DNA from: Piper betle
Taxonomy: Eukaryota; Streptophyta; Magnoliopsida; Piperales; Piperaceae
DNA length: 64,000 bases
NCBI GenBank assembly: GCA_033002965.1
Contig: JAURVB010001720.1
Span: forward strand, 111,483 to 175,482
Direction: 5' to 3'
In this document: piece after piece, positions 1 through 12,805 of the stretch
Numbering within the stretch: position 1 is the stretch's first letter
Layout of the letters: every line of letters begins with the position of its first letter
Notes under the pieces: model-generated
Database searches by the model: none
What the model saw: the letters and a program-made list of their open reading frames with translations, nothing else
What the model was told of the DNA's origin: nothing
Made by a program: the position numbers and the translations under genes

Positions 1-1099
1 AAACAAATAAAAATAAAAGAAAAGTATAAATTTACTTGATTTTGAGTTTACCTCGATCTTGTTGGTATTTTAGGTGTTATATTTTCTTCTTTTTTCAAAG
101 TCTAGCAGTTGTTAGTTGATTGTTGATATATTCTTTCAAGTTGTTATATAAGAACATTCTATATATTTTTTCAAGTTGTTATATAATAACATTTTATTAT
201 CGATAATGAACCAGGCTAATATATATTTCTCATATATATATGTTTATGATTACCAATAAATGTCATTTATATCCTATCTAATGAAATATGTGAACACCCA
301 GGGTCAAGGCTTGGCTGTTGTAAGTGTCACAGCAAACCCGCTATAGCACTTGATGTTTTGGTATAAATCACTTAAATTAAATGAAATTAATTTAAGTATA
401 ATATTTATTTTTTTAAATACTATTAATTTAGGTAATTTATACCAATCAGTCAAGTGGTAGAACGGTGGTATAGCAGGTATGTTCTACCATTTGATACAAT
501 AAATCCCTAACCTTTGGACAAGCTTACCTTTTAATTTATATTATATATATTTTCAGTATGCGACATGGTGAACGGTTAGTCTTGCTTACAGCAATCCTAC
601 TTACTTGCATGGACTTTAATCAAGCCAAAATCAATGTATAATAACACAATCTCGTCGACAAGCAGTTCAATTCTTCGAGATATGTACATACATACAAACA
701 ACATTAGATTATATTCCTCAATCATAAAAAGAACTAATCTTAATCTTGCTCATTCACCTCTTACAGCTTTAGTCAATTTTTGTTTCCCAAATCTTTGAAT
801 AAAATGAATGGGGCATGCGTATATAATTATAATTGGGCTTGGTCGTAATCAAAGGGCTAGATTGGGAGGCATTGGTGAGCTAAAATGGGCAAGACTTTTC
901 TACTCATGGGCCGAATCTATTTGTCTTCATCAAACAAGTTTGATGTTTTCTACTTTGGCCATTTTCTGATCAACTAAATCATTCTTTCAAAATATTAAAA
1001 AATAAAAATAAAAAAATAAAAATATCATTAGGTAATAGTAAATCAGTAAATTATTATTCTATAAGATTATTATTCTATTGTATATTACCCATGAAGTAC
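1..1099. other. AT-rich intergenic DNA
   Basis: No coding region, RNA gene or known element was recognised here apart from the small foldback at 337-478. Short frames are interrupted by frequent stops, and base composition is that of the AT-rich spacer seen elsewhere in the window. Confidence 0.6.
337..478. repeat. Small foldback (MITE-like inverted repeat)
   Basis: The arm at 358-380 (TTGGTATAAATCACTTAAAT...) is the near-exact reverse complement of the arm at 423-445. Similarity continues outward through a CAAGTG/CACTTG block and a CTATAG/TATAGC block. The loop is about 40 bp. This is the shape of a short non-autonomous TIR element or foldback; no target duplication was made out, so the class is open. 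Confidence 0.5.
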
Positions 1100-1104
1100 G
1101 TAAA

Positions 1105-4100
1105 TGTAAACCCCCAACTTTGGATAATGGTTTTACCCGCTTATAATTTGCCTAGTTCGGATCAGTTTCAAGTCGGACTAGTGTGCTCGAGTCAGAATAA
1201 TTTTAAGAATATCAGCATAAGGCTCAGCTGGCCATATGAGCATGTATGGAGGTTGAGTATGCCTGATATGTATATGATAATTTTAATTATGTTACAGTAA
1301 AGCATGAGTTATCAGTGTATACACGAGGTATATATATAATTTTTATGAGTTAGCCAGGATTTTAGGCCAAAATTTTTAATCACCAGATTGTGCCCTAGTG
1401 GGCCCAGCTTGATTGAGTTAAGGGTTCAAGGACCAGTTAGCCTTCTTGCATCAATTCCCGCCTATAAAGTCAATTTAGGACTCGAGTTATTTTCAACTTT
1501 AGACGATTATGATTCGAGCTTTCCATCGGTATGCATATTGTATATACCAATATGTGGGTCCCACTAGACCACGAGTTATCGGACATTTGAATCGTGCCAC
1601 GTGGCACGAGCTGAGACGTACATGTCAACCTTAGTTTTCTACCATTTATATTTCAGCTTTTCCATTGATTTTCAGAGTTACACCCCTAGCACCGCTACCG
1701 GCACTTCGACTCGTTGCCAGCAAGTCTTCACCTCGCCCTCGGCTACCAAATCGGTACGACCGTGACCACCTCGCGGCCGGATGTTAGTTCGTACCCACGA
1801 TTACCACTGGCACCACCGTAGTCGCCACAAGTGAGGATATTTTTGCTGTCAGTTTTTCTGTTGCCGCCACTTGGTGATTGTTCTTCAGTGAAGCTGACTA
1901 CCCCAAAAGCTTCATCTTGCCGAGATCTTCATTTTGAGAAAACTCACAATCACCACCACAGTCGCGATCACCATGGCGATATCACCTCACCTGGCAGCGA
2001 TACCGCCACTTTCCTGCCAGAACCGGTGACCGGACTCCTCCAATCGTCACCACGAGCACCTCCTCCATGACACCCCTTGTTGATCCTGACTAGCTACAAC
2101 CCCAGTCGTGCTGTAGTCGATGTTTTTCGACGATAGGCATTGCTACCCTCTATCTGACCCATTAACCCATTTGCCTGCCCTCGTCCACATTCGCCTACCA
2201 ACATCTGTGTCCGCGACCGCCTGCCTGCATCCACACCCATGCCTGCCATGGGTCTGAGTCCACCCGTCTAGTTTAGATCTGCCTAGCCAACCCAACCCAT
2301 TTTCCAGTTAACCCAGATCAGGTTGGTTCAGCCCATTCGGTTCGGTCTCGTTCAGCTCAGTTCTGTCTGATTCTGCTCATTTTCGAACCATTTTCGTCCG
2401 TACTTGCACCATTTTCGGTAATTTGAAAACCTCCATGTTAGTTGTGATGTATATTCACACGATTTAGCATGATTGGATGTTATGATTATTTTTTTATATT
2501 TATTGTTTTTATTTATTTATTTATTTATTTATTATTTATTGTTATTTATATGTGTATCATATATGATAAATATTTACATGATTATTTGTTATTATTAATA
2601 TTATATTTACTTATGAATACTAGTCTTATTATGTTTACTAAATTGTATATATTTATTTAGTTATTTATTTATTTATTATGTTTTTGTTATTATTTATTTG
2701 TATTTATATATATATTTTTGTATTGTGTGACTCTGATATTATTAATATTCATGATTAATGAGTATTAACTATTTGTTTGCTTATTTATTTAATTAATAAT
2801 TTATGTTATATATATATATATTTATATGTTTACTAACACGATTATATGTTGATATTTACTCGTGTTTGCCTATATATTTATATAGTATAACTATATTGTT
2901 ATTTTATTATTAGAGTATTGTTCATGCTTATGCATTTTTTAGTTATCTAATTATGCATGAGTGCATTTTCTTGTTTATTTTGTTTATTTATTAATTATTA
3001 TTATCATGTCTCGATTTTCATGCCACATGTTTAGTTATAAGTTTGTTAGCACTATTTTCTTTATTTGGATATATTGATTATACGAGCATACACCACGAAC
3101 ATGCATCATATAAAGATGCTCGTATTTTACTTAGTACTGGGTTCCGATATAGGTTTCGGAATCTGAGCTCGCCATAGATATATAGCTACACTTAGAGCTT
3201 GGACTACATGTCTATAGGATTTTCCCTCTCTGCTTGACTCCCCGAGTGTAGAGTGTAATCGTGTTTTATATGTAAGACAGCATTAGCAATGTTTTATCGG
3301 ATCTCTCCGATGTCAGGCCATTTAGCTGCATTTCTACACATGTTTAATAAAACTACAAGGATTAGATCCCTTGTTGGTTTTCGAACTTAAATTTGAGAAA
3401 TATACAATACAAATCTCTTCCCTAAACCTATTATATAAGTACGCGGATTTTTATGGATTTTACGAATAAGAGAGTGAGCGGTATGGAGATATATATAAAT
3501 TATATTATTACTCATTCAAACTCTGAGGTAGTGTGGTATATGAGGGTACTCCATAATGCAACACATTTTCGAAATTGGAGGCACTAGCTTAACTATTCCT
3601 TTTTCCACTAGAATACTGTGGTAGGTGATATGGAAGGTGTAAGGATGTAAGCATTGTATGAATATGAGCATTAGTCGTGTATGTGAGTGAGCACTTGCTT
3701 AAGTATGTTTGTTACCTCCCAATGTAAGGCAATCTTGAAGTTTCATAAGTTTTCGTGGGTAATGAAATACCTATTTGCCAAATTGTATTAGTTATTTTTT
3801 GGACGACTAACATTTGTTACTAAAATTTTTTATATAATATATGCAGGCCTTACAAATCCTGAGTCGACTTTTATGGAATGACAAATAAACACTACACACA
3901 CTTGAACTTAACGGATTTATTTTTTATATATTTATTTATATTTGATGTATTTTGACACATATTTAATAATATCTTCTATTCTCATGACAACGAGAAGGTT
4001 GTTTCGATCTATTTCATTAATCGAGTCGTACCAAAAACCAATTTAAACATGATTCGACTCAATCGTAACATTTCTGATTCGGTTCTTAGGTGAACCGAAA

Positions 4101-4114
4101 GTAGGGGTGTTGTA
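1105..4114 (+). mobile_element. Solo LTR, family LTR-B, copy B1
   Basis: A 3010-bp unit begins TGTAAACCCCCAAC and ends GGGGTGTTGTA. It is bounded by an exact 5-bp direct repeat GTAAA (1100-1104 and 4115-4119), the target duplication expected of an LTR retrotransposon. It has no protein-coding interior, so it is read as a solo LTR. Layout: a GC-rich patch at about 1680-2330, a very AT-rich tract at 2470-3000 with TTTA repeats, a conserved inverted repeat plus TATA run at 3805-3847, then an AATAAA signal near 3883. That order (promoter-like, then poly-A-like, then a short tail) suggests the + strand is the transcribed sense. The same unit recurs at 24021, 25170 (inverted), 32900 (inverted) and 50971. 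The lineage (Ty3/gypsy is likely for such long LTRs) is inference. Confidence 0.85.
3805..3847 (+). promoter_or_regulatory. Conserved hairpin plus TATA module of LTR-B (copy B1)
   Basis: A degenerate inverted repeat (ACTAACATTTGTTACT) is followed within about 10 bases by TTTTTATATAATATATG. The same arrangement occurs near the right end of seven other LTR copies in this window, the clearest version being GTAACACTCGTTAC at 31741. Its place about 270 bp before the LTR end, upstream of an AATAAA, fits a core promoter; that role is inferred. Confidence 0.45.
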
Positions 4115-4605
4115 GTAAATATCTTTGGCCAATCCTATAAGATATATTATTATTCTATTGTACATTAGTGATACCCGCGAATCAAAATTTTGTAAGTTGT
4201 TAATAATCTTTTCATTATGTTCGATCCATTATGCATGCACGTAACACATCAGTAAATTCATGACATGCATGCCTTAATAGTCAACAACAGTACACATATA
4301 TTAAAAATTTTATATTATATAATTTTGTTAAATTTCTCAAAGGGAACCTGTTATATATAACTTAGGTAAGATGTGCTATGTGTGACTTATACCACAAATA
4401 AATTTTTAATTTTATATCTAAACTCTCGTTTAATAATGAGAAAGACTACAATAATCTATTATCTTATATTTAGATTCTAATTTACTTTAAAATAAACTTG
4501 AATTAAATAAAATAAATAAATTATAATAATTTAATTTATTATTTTTTTATTGTATTTTGTTTGGCTAACTCTCCTACTTTTGATTAATCTGAGGCCAATT
4601 TTAGG
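4115..4605. other. Intergenic DNA with flank duplication
   Basis: No gene seen. The stretch at about 4133-4168 (ATAAGATATATTATTATTCT...) repeats the sequence just left of the solo LTR at about 1055-1090 (ATAAGATTATTATTCTATTG). The insertion therefore split or abutted a short local duplication. Confidence 0.5.
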
Positions 4606-4783
4606 CTAAGAGAAATGATAGGGTGAGAACACAAGAACTTAAGAACCTAACTTTAGAGTGTTAGATAGAATTTAATAGTGATAATAATTTCCAAAGCAAA
4701 AGTATGATCATCATTGATCTATGTCCAATGATCAAAACTGGGGTTTTTAAGTTCTCAAATTCTCACCCAATCATTTTTCTAAG
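4606..4783. mobile_element. MITE-like TIR element, about 180 bp
   Basis: The left end (AGAGAAATGATAGGGTGAGA) matches the reverse complement of the right end (AGAAAAATGATTGGGTGAGA) over roughly 38 bases with few mismatches, extending to GAACTTAAGAACC on the left and GAACTTAAAAACC on the right. The interior contains a GATCAT...ATGATC palindrome and no coding capacity. It is a non-autonomous DNA transposon by structure; superfamily not determined. Confidence 0.65.
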
Positions 4784-4818
4784 TTCTCCTTTTTTGAATA
4801 AGAGTAGACGACTAAAAT

Positions 4819-5520
4819 TGTAACGACTTGTCCGTTCCGAGCCACGAGCTAAATGTTACTATATAAAACTAAGTGTCTTATAAATTAATTTTTTATTAAT
4901 TTTTAATAGTTTAAATAAACCCATGACATAAAATTTAATATAATAAATGCTCGAAATAACCTAATCCCAATGAACTGAACCGAAATCCTGCTGTCATGCA
5001 AACAATCTAGAAGTATAACAATATATAAGGAAAAATAATAGTCTAATGACAGAGTCCACTAGCTGTCCCGACCTTACCCATCCTTCTATAATGCTCACAC
5101 TTGTGGAGGCAATTTCATATTAGTGATAAAGACACTAAGTCATATAATTACAAGAAATAATTTAATATATTCTACAATATCTGAATTTGAGTTTTTTAAT
5201 AATTATGAGCCTATGCCGAGCTCTTATTATGCCGGGAGGGGTGGCCGCCCATCCAACTACAATCCCATGTACGCATATACACGCTATGTAACCCTCGACG
5301 TGTAGTTATCGATGTTTGGCATTGATTTACCCTTTCAGTATTTCAAGTGCATAATGAGTCATCTTACGCCATTGCGCCCTGTCACCCTTTTCGGCATAGG
5401 AGCAGATATTTAATCTTTGAAGAATTTTGAGGGTGTTGCCATGTGTCGGACTAAGTCAATTCTTTGACCCTGGTGCGTTTGAAGTATAGTGGTTGAATGT
5501 GAGCTCAAGCCAACCAAGGC
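4819..5520 (-). mobile_element. LTR-C fragment, copy C1 (3' end, inverted)
   Basis: On the minus strand this piece ends GGACAAGTCGTTACA, its outer end being 4819. It matches, inverted, the right part of copy C4 at about 40870-41529, including the GGCATAATAAGAG block and a block of type GGGTCAAAGAATTGACT. Only about the last 700 bp are present; the inner end near 5520 is not sharp. Confidence 0.6.
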
Positions 5521-6683
5521 TTCCAAATAGGAATATACAACATTTCGAGAAATTATACGAACATGGAATTGTGACAAGACACACACAACTACGACACGAT
5601 ATACAATCCTAATATAAATTAAACTTCTCTAAGACATTCTGTTTAAGAGCCAAATGTGTTAACAAACTATCAAGTTAATGTTTTATTTACCATCAACAGA
5701 ATTATCCTTTATATAAAAGAATATTGTAGAATTCAAGAAGTCACTACATTAAATTTTATATAAAAGAACGTAATCACTTATAACTATATCATTTGTGTAA
5801 TAACAAAAAGTCAAAAATTGACTATTGAGTTAATGTGAATCGATGTCAAATCTCACTCCTAACTCCCGATCCTAAAAATTTAATAAATAAAATTTATTTA
5901 AAACCATCCATAAATATCATTGTACCGGTAATTTAAATGTTGTCATTATAATTTATTATATTGATTCATAAGATTTAATTTAATTAAATATTATTTATAG
6001 TTCATTATAAGATTTATAAAACCCTAAATAAAATAACCTAATTATTTTTTCGGGGTTTGACAAAAATCTAGTTTTAATAATTAATGTATAGCTTTTGGTA
6101 GAGCCAAATTAAGTAGAAATATGTCCCACACTACATTATTTTGACTTAGGTACAAAGTTTTGTTCAATGAAAAAGAAAATTTTGTACATTCTTATTTGAA
6201 GAGTTAAATTAAATTATTTTTTCAATTTACTAAGTTAAATTTCTTGAGACGAACTTAATATAAATGATTAGAATCCATTTTTCCTTACAAAAATAATAAT
6301 ATACTTCTAGGTGAGCCAAACTAAGCAGACACGGTCTAAAATTGCTTCATATATTTTGACTTAAAGTCGAAGTTTGGTTCGAGTCTGTCAGCGAGTGCTG
6401 AATCAAGCTAATAGTAAATATATTTTTTCTATATTATCAAGAAAAGCAAGTCATCAAAAATATTTTCTATTTTCTATATAAATATATGGAATTACATAAA
6501 TACCACTAAAGAAAAATTGTAATAATACCCATGGCAAGTTATGGAGTATTATTAAAGTTGAGGCTGCCATAGGTTATACTGAGGTAGGGAAAGATATAGC
6601 CCACAAAATAATCTTTAAAATTGTGAAAAAATATCAATAAAACATATATGCTCCATAACAATATAATTTATAGACTATAATAC
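5521..6683. other. AT-rich intergenic DNA
   Basis: No gene, known element or strong repeat was seen. The sequence consists of short AT-rich frames and simple A/T runs up to the TA microsatellite that starts at 6684. Confidence 0.6.
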
Positions 6684-6710
6684 TATATATATATATATAT
6701 ATATATATAT
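6684..6710. repeat. TA microsatellite, left border of element T1
   Basis: An uninterrupted run of TA dinucleotides that abuts the left terminal inverted repeat of the element at 6711-7299. Confidence 0.9.
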
Positions 6711-7298
6711 GATTAAATAGCCTAGGGGAGACTACAAGAAATTTTCTTGCAATCGCCCTGATCTAGACCGTCGAATATAATCTGACGGCCCAGATCTGTT
6801 TTGTTTTTAAAAAATCTTAACCTCCATCTAATCCACGCTCTCGCCCGCCTTGCCGTGCCCCCACCTGGGTAGCCGCCCCTAACCCTCGCAGCCACACCCC
6901 TCGCTACTCTGCCCGCACCACTGCACCCCCTCGTAACCGTGCCCCCTTGCTCATCCGCTATGCCCATGCCCGCGCCCGCGTCTACGCCAGCTCCCACACA
7001 TGTGTCTCGAGTGTGGGTGCGGTGGTGGTCCTCGACAACATGGATAGGGGCACAAGGGCATGAGAGCAGTTGAGGGCGCGGGTGGGGGCTTGGCAGTGGG
7101 AGCGGGCACTGGCAGGGGAGCACGGTGGCGAAAGACAACGAGGGTGACGGTAGTGGCATGAACGGGAGTGAGAGTGAGGAAGGGAAGTTTTTTTAAGAAA
7201 ATAGATTTAGACTATCTGATATAATCAGATGGCCAAGATCGGGGTGACCGTAGGACATATTTCCCATAGTCACCCTTAGCCCCTAGACTATCCAATCG

Positions 7299-7299
<1 letters not shown>
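6711..7299. mobile_element. TA-flanked TIR element T1 (non-autonomous)
   Basis: A 589-bp element starts and stops exactly at TA microsatellites. Left end GATTAAATAGCCTAGGGG matches the reverse complement of the right end, GATTGGATAGTCTAGGGG. Similarity continues inward for about 70 bp through a GACTA(C/T) block, a CCTGATCTAGACCGTC / CCCGATCTTGGCCATC block, and an AATATAATCTGACGG / ATTATATCAGATAG block. The interior (about 6820-7170) is strikingly GC-rich against the AT-rich surroundings, as in Pack-type elements that carry captured GC-rich DNA. A 145-codon minus frame in it is proline/arginine-rich with no recognisable domain and is not called as a gene. The class is probably Mutator-like by analogy with T4. 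Confidence 0.75.

Positions 7300-7354
<55 letters not shown>
7300..7354. repeat. TA microsatellite, right border of element T1
   Basis: About 27 TA units directly after the right terminal repeat. Since the bordering sequence is TA on both sides, a target-site duplication cannot be told apart from the target. Confidence 0.9.
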
Positions 7355-7357
<3 letters not shown>

Positions 7358-10300
7358 TACACATTTAAGACATTATCTTGCAGTTTTCAAAATTATATTA
7401 TGGACATTGCTTTTTTCTATGATAGTAAAGCCAACGTTAAACTTAAATATGCTCCACGACTTATCATAGGCAAAACCAATATTTTTTAGTCCTCCAACTC
7501 TTAATTAAGATAATGTTAGACATTGCTTTTTTTAAAAAAAATTTGATGTTAGGCATTAGCCCATGCATTACTCAAGGTACGCTAGGACATTTTTCCTTTG
7601 AATTTGAAGGTGGAATAGCTAGCAAAAGCATTATCATAAGACATAAATTTTACAAAGCACATGGTATGCTGATCAAGTTCGTTCGGAAATAGATATTAAG
7701 AAGGGAGCAAAGAAAACGCATAATGGTTATTGAGTGCCCCTAATGATGGGTTGGTACGAAACATAGTCTCCCGCACTAAGATAGAAAGAGTAGGTACTTC
7801 TAATGTGTGTACTATATGTACATGTATAATCAACTAAGGAGAATTGAATAAATCCCAACTAATCTACATGCTTTCTTTAGTCTAAAGGAAAGTTCAATTC
7901 CCACTTTGAGTGTTTGTGCGCCTATCTTTCCTTGACAACGTCTTATCTTATCATTTGATGAAATGTAAAATCTCCCAGTTTTGTAGTTCAAATATTATGC
8001 GGCAACTTAAATTAAAAGTGTCGCATGCTTTACAGCTTGTTCTGTAATCTTCTAAGATCTTTTTAATTACGAGGGAAAAAATTATATTATTAATGGTTGG
8101 ATGATAAGATATAATCACTTGAAAAGGATGTAAAATGCATGCATGGAATTTTCACAAGTATAATGAATGGTAAAACCTCTTCGTGAAAAAATTATTTCTT
8201 TTTTTTGTTTTTTATAAGAAATTGATGGAGATGAAATTTCAAAGGGGGACTATCTTGTTTGATGTCTTACACACATCTTACCTTCAAAATAATTTAAAAA
8301 TAGATAAATTTTTACTAGAAGAATGCTTTTGGCATGATTTATTATTTTTATAGAATTTGTAAATTTTCTATTTTGTTCTCGCTAAGAAAATAGAACTAAA
8401 GAGACCATCAGATTAACTTTGATTTAAATAAATAAAAATCAAGCCAAACAGACTCAAAATAATAAAAGAAAATCTACTCAATCAATTTTTTTAATTATAA
8501 AAAGAAAACAAACAAAATTTTAATTAAATATATATTGGCCTGGCCATTGATGGACCCTTGGCCAGGGTGGCCAAGCATTAATAAAGCCGCATCTTTCTTA
8601 GTAAAAGGGACCCAAAATGCACCAAGGCGAGTTGGTTGCAAGCCAGGGCGATCCCGAGGCCAAATCTCTCCACTGGTGAGTATAGTTAAAAACTTGGAGC
8701 TTCCTTGACTTGGCAACGTTGCCGAGTAGAGTCAAGACTCCAAATCAACTCGGACATATTTATATTATTTTTTAATTAAGTAAATATAATATTATATAAA
8801 ATTAGCATACGTTAATTTTTTAACACTTGATAATTCAAGTACTTTAATATATCAATTCATTAGTTTAATATTGATAATTATGAAGCTACAATTTGAAACA
8901 TCTCTACCACAAATAAATTGATATGATGAAGTGTCAAAAATAAAATTCTGAGCCACTATGTGAAATTATAAAGATCAATTTACTTTTTATGTACAAACAC
9001 CACCAATAGTTTTGCATTACTCGGCATAAGCCCTGATAAAAGAAGAGGATACTAATAGCATAAAAGATATTTGTCCATCAAAAATTGCCACTTATGATCA
9101 CATAAACTTTCATTCAAAGTTCATGTCCTTAACACCCGGTAATAGAATCTCTTGATGTTAGTAATATATATTAGTCTTGATTAAATTTCATTATCGTCAT
9201 TCATTTCCACAGTGTAAGCCATGTTTTTGGGCCAAAACATTTGAAGTAAAGAACATTAAAATAGAGTAATAACATTGATAAGAAACAATATCACAAGCTA
9301 ACCAATGATTATGTATACATCCTTAGTGGGGAGTGGGCACCTTTTCTTGAGAAGTGATTAAGAAACACCAGCTCCCCCATCAATGAAACCTTGCACATGT
9401 TGTTTCCACTGCCATGGGAAAGAGCTTCTGAGCAGCTTTCACTCCATAAATTTCAATGCATGTAATTTGACAAAAGATTCAAAGAGCCATGTTTTGTTGA
9501 GCTATTAGTTGTCTAGCTTTTGGCAAAGGGTAAGCACTCTTGTGGTCATTTTTGTGTTGCCTTCTTGTTTCATACATTTCCTTGGTTTTAGTGTACAGGT
9601 CAACCAGCCAAAGTGGAATCTGGGTTCTACTTCAAAAGAAAAAGAAAATCTTCCTTTTCTATCCTTGTATACTCATCCAAAACATGATTTAAACATATAT
9701 AATGACGGTGTGTAATACAACTTTTCAATTTTAGAATTATTGATAGAAAACTTGAACAATTTAATGTTGAAATGAACAAGCAATAAGAGTTTGAAAATAA
9801 TATATAATATTAATGATGACTCGTTACGTAATGTGCCTTTTGTCGAATTGCAACTGGATTTTCACAAAGAGAACACGAAGAATCATTAAGTTTTTGTCAA
9901 CAAAATGATTTAATCCTATTTTTTCTGATCTTACTTCATTAGTGGAAAATGCCCATTTGCCAAGGTAATTTTTTTACAGCCAAGATCCTTATAGTTAACT
10001 AGTGCATATTTTGTATTAGTATTTCTAGAATTAGAGTTATAACTAACAAAGCTGTAGACCCAATTAAGATGATATCATACAAACTCTTATTTTTATTGAA
10101 AATTTTCATTCATAACTTATGGCCGAATTCAACTAGAAAATCCGGCTTGAGTATCGGAAATTCCCAAAACTGATACTGCTTTTCATGATGTTCAATGCTG
10201 ATACCCAATTTTTTAATAGCAGAAGTGATTAGGTCTTACAACCAATCCTTACAAGGTATAACCGATTAACATTTTTAGAAGAGAAGAGGTTTGGTAATGT

Positions 10301-10699
10301 GTTGGCCAAGATTTTTGGACTCTAATCCTAAACCCTGATTGCTAACCGGCTAGGATCATCGACTCATGGATTCAAAAGCCCCAAGAAAACAAAATAACTA
10401 AAACTACATTTCCAAATTTTTAATCGGCCCCCCAATTACTTCAAATCTTCATCAAAATTTCAACCATTTTGGCTTTTTTTATAAAAGAAAATTTGAACTT
10501 TTTTAAATTTGATTAATTAGAAAATAATTTCTTATTTTCTGCTTTTGCCCTTTTACAAGTGTTGAACTTTTAGTCGACAAGAAAAAAATTTGATTCAAAG
10601 CAGCTCCCATTTACTGGATTCATGGTGAAGACCGCTTGACTAGAGACTACAAAATGTACGGAAGTTCATATCATATTAAATTGCAAGCTCCACTAACAT
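7355..10699. other. Intergenic DNA, no gene recognised
   Basis: Short frames only. A less AT-rich patch at 8540-8720 and another at 9350-9600 stand out by composition, but neither encodes a recognisable protein nor shows clear intron borders. A transcribed non-coding function cannot be excluded. Confidence 0.5.
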
Positions 10700-11140
10700 G
10701 TGTTGCATTGTTGTATGGGGGTGGCGAGGTGGGACGGAAGGGGGTGGCGGTGCGGGGCAGCAGTGGACGACCAGGCCGGCGCGGTGGACAACGGGCCAGC
10801 ACGGAAGGGGGTGGTAGTGCAGGGCGGGGCGGGGGGCCAAAGTGGGGGAGGGGGGGATGGTGGGCTGGGCTGGCAAGGGGGAGGTGGGGTGCGGCCGCGG
10901 TGATGGGGGAAGGAGGGGGCGGGTCTAGGAAAGAATATGGGAAAGAAATAAAAAAATAGTCATGACATTTTTGTAATTAAAGCTTAATTCGAATATAACT
11001 TAAGTAAAAAATAATAACTAATTTTTAATAATTTAAAAAGAATTAAAAAAATTAAAAATATATTATAAAAGATAATACATATTATAATACCAAAATGACA
11101 TGTTTTATAACTAATAACCGACCTATTTGACTAAGTTAAA
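10700..11140 (-). mobile_element. LTR-A fragment, copy A1 (inverted)
   Basis: The AT-rich part (about 10960-11140, with AAAATAATAACTAATTTTTA and CAAAATGACATG) matches copy A3 at about 19740-19860. The adjoining G-rich patch at 10710-10920 occupies the place of the GC-rich region of LTR-A. Both termini are missing, so this is a decayed internal piece. The G-rich strand has many runs of three to six Gs. Confidence 0.5.
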
Positions 11141-12800
11141 ATTTTTGTAAAAGATCGATTTTGACCGATTTGACCGATTCAATTAAAGCGGTTCTTTATC
11201 GATTTAGACCGATTCGATCTTATTCAGTGAATCTCTCAAAAATTGATTCTGATTTTTGCAACTATGATATTGGTAATAAATAATTTGTACTTTCAAAATG
11301 AGAAAGAAAAAGAACACCACCTGATCAGTCTCAATCATCTTTCTTGGATCAGGTTTGAAATAGATCGAGTCACCAAGAAGTACTGCACTTTTTCAATGAT
11401 GTTCTTTGCCTCAAATGTCTTTGATAGATCATATCTTGTCTATTACGTTGGAATAAAAAATAAAAAATAAAAAAGGAAACTTTCTATTTGTTTTAAATGG
11501 CTTTATTTCAGGGAAAATTGAGTTTGGTTAGAAAAAATAATTCTACCAAGAAAATTAGTTCGGTCTGGCTGAGGCAGCTGAATCTACCCACCCTAAAGCT
11601 TTGGGTGGTAGATGTGGCTTCCCTAAGTGTGACCCACGACCTCAAAGTGGCCAGATCTGGCTGTCCCAATTCTAGGAGTAGTCAAATATGACTATCCCTA
11701 GGTTTAGGATGGCCAGATCCAACGGCTCCAAATTTTCTTGCCCTAGCCAAATGCCGATGGTCAATAGTTTGAAGAGATTATTTCTTTTTGTTATAAAAAT
11801 TGGGTTGAGTTGATATTGTTTTTATTTAGTTGGGACGGCTGCATTTTTCAAACCAAAACTTACTTGGAGTTTATCACTGCTGCAAACTTTCCTCTTTTTT
11901 GGCAATTTTGTTTTAAAAAATTCTCTTTTCTCATGAAATGCTAAAAAAAACGATGTTCTTTCCTTTTAGATTTAAAGATAATCAAAACGTATGAAGATAA
12001 AATTTTTTAATAATGTGCACATAATGTTCATTGCATGCAAGTCATCGTTAATTATTTTACTGTGACCCATAAATGAGGGGAACAATTTTATAGAATTAAT
12101 AATCATAAAACTAGAAAAATATTCCCAAATTATAAATGTGTTTTGGAGGAACTTAAAATTTGAAATTTGAATTAAACAAGATACATAGCAACTTTATTAC
12201 TTACGCACTATCTTACTAATTTCCTAAAATCAATGAAACATAAATCAGGTGCGAGCAACTTATTGTTGGGCCCTTTGGCCCCTCTGATAGATAAACCCAA
12301 ACTTATAACTTACGTTGAAACATCATCCGCCTCATAATTGCTTTTTGTGTGTCCCATAAATCAGGGAAGAACTTTATGTATAAAGAGTGAAAACTGAAAA
12401 ATATTTTTAAAAAAAATGTTTAATCGGGAACAAATGTTGAAACAAGATAAAGAACAAGCAGCTAGCACAATACCTACTGAAATTACTTTGTATTATTTTC
12501 AAAAAGGTAAATGATAATGAAAACGTTTGGTGCTTAGTCAATTTCATGCAATTCAATACATTGTTTGGTCTCAATAGAACATTTTATATAAAATCTTTAA
12601 AAAAATTTGTTACATTTTTTAACAATTATGAAACATGCCTGATTTTATAAATAAAGTAATATTATTTGGCAAGTTATTGAAAAATTTTGGCCGAATGTTT
12701 GAAAAAAATAAAATGTCATTGCCCTTAATTTTCATTTTGTAATATTTTATAAAGGATGCTCTTTTCACCTTATTTTTACCCTACATTTATCCCCAATAGC
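11141..12800. other. Intergenic DNA, no gene recognised
   Basis: No conserved coding region or element end was found. Short frames near 11243-11691 have no recognisable domain and are interrupted or flanked by stops. Confidence 0.5.
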
Positions 12801-12805
12801 TAATA

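Noticed and set aside
450..500. tRNA gene (GTGGTAGAACGGTGG-like block)
   Set aside because: No cloverleaf, anticodon arm or T-loop could be laid out; the block belongs to a foldback arm.
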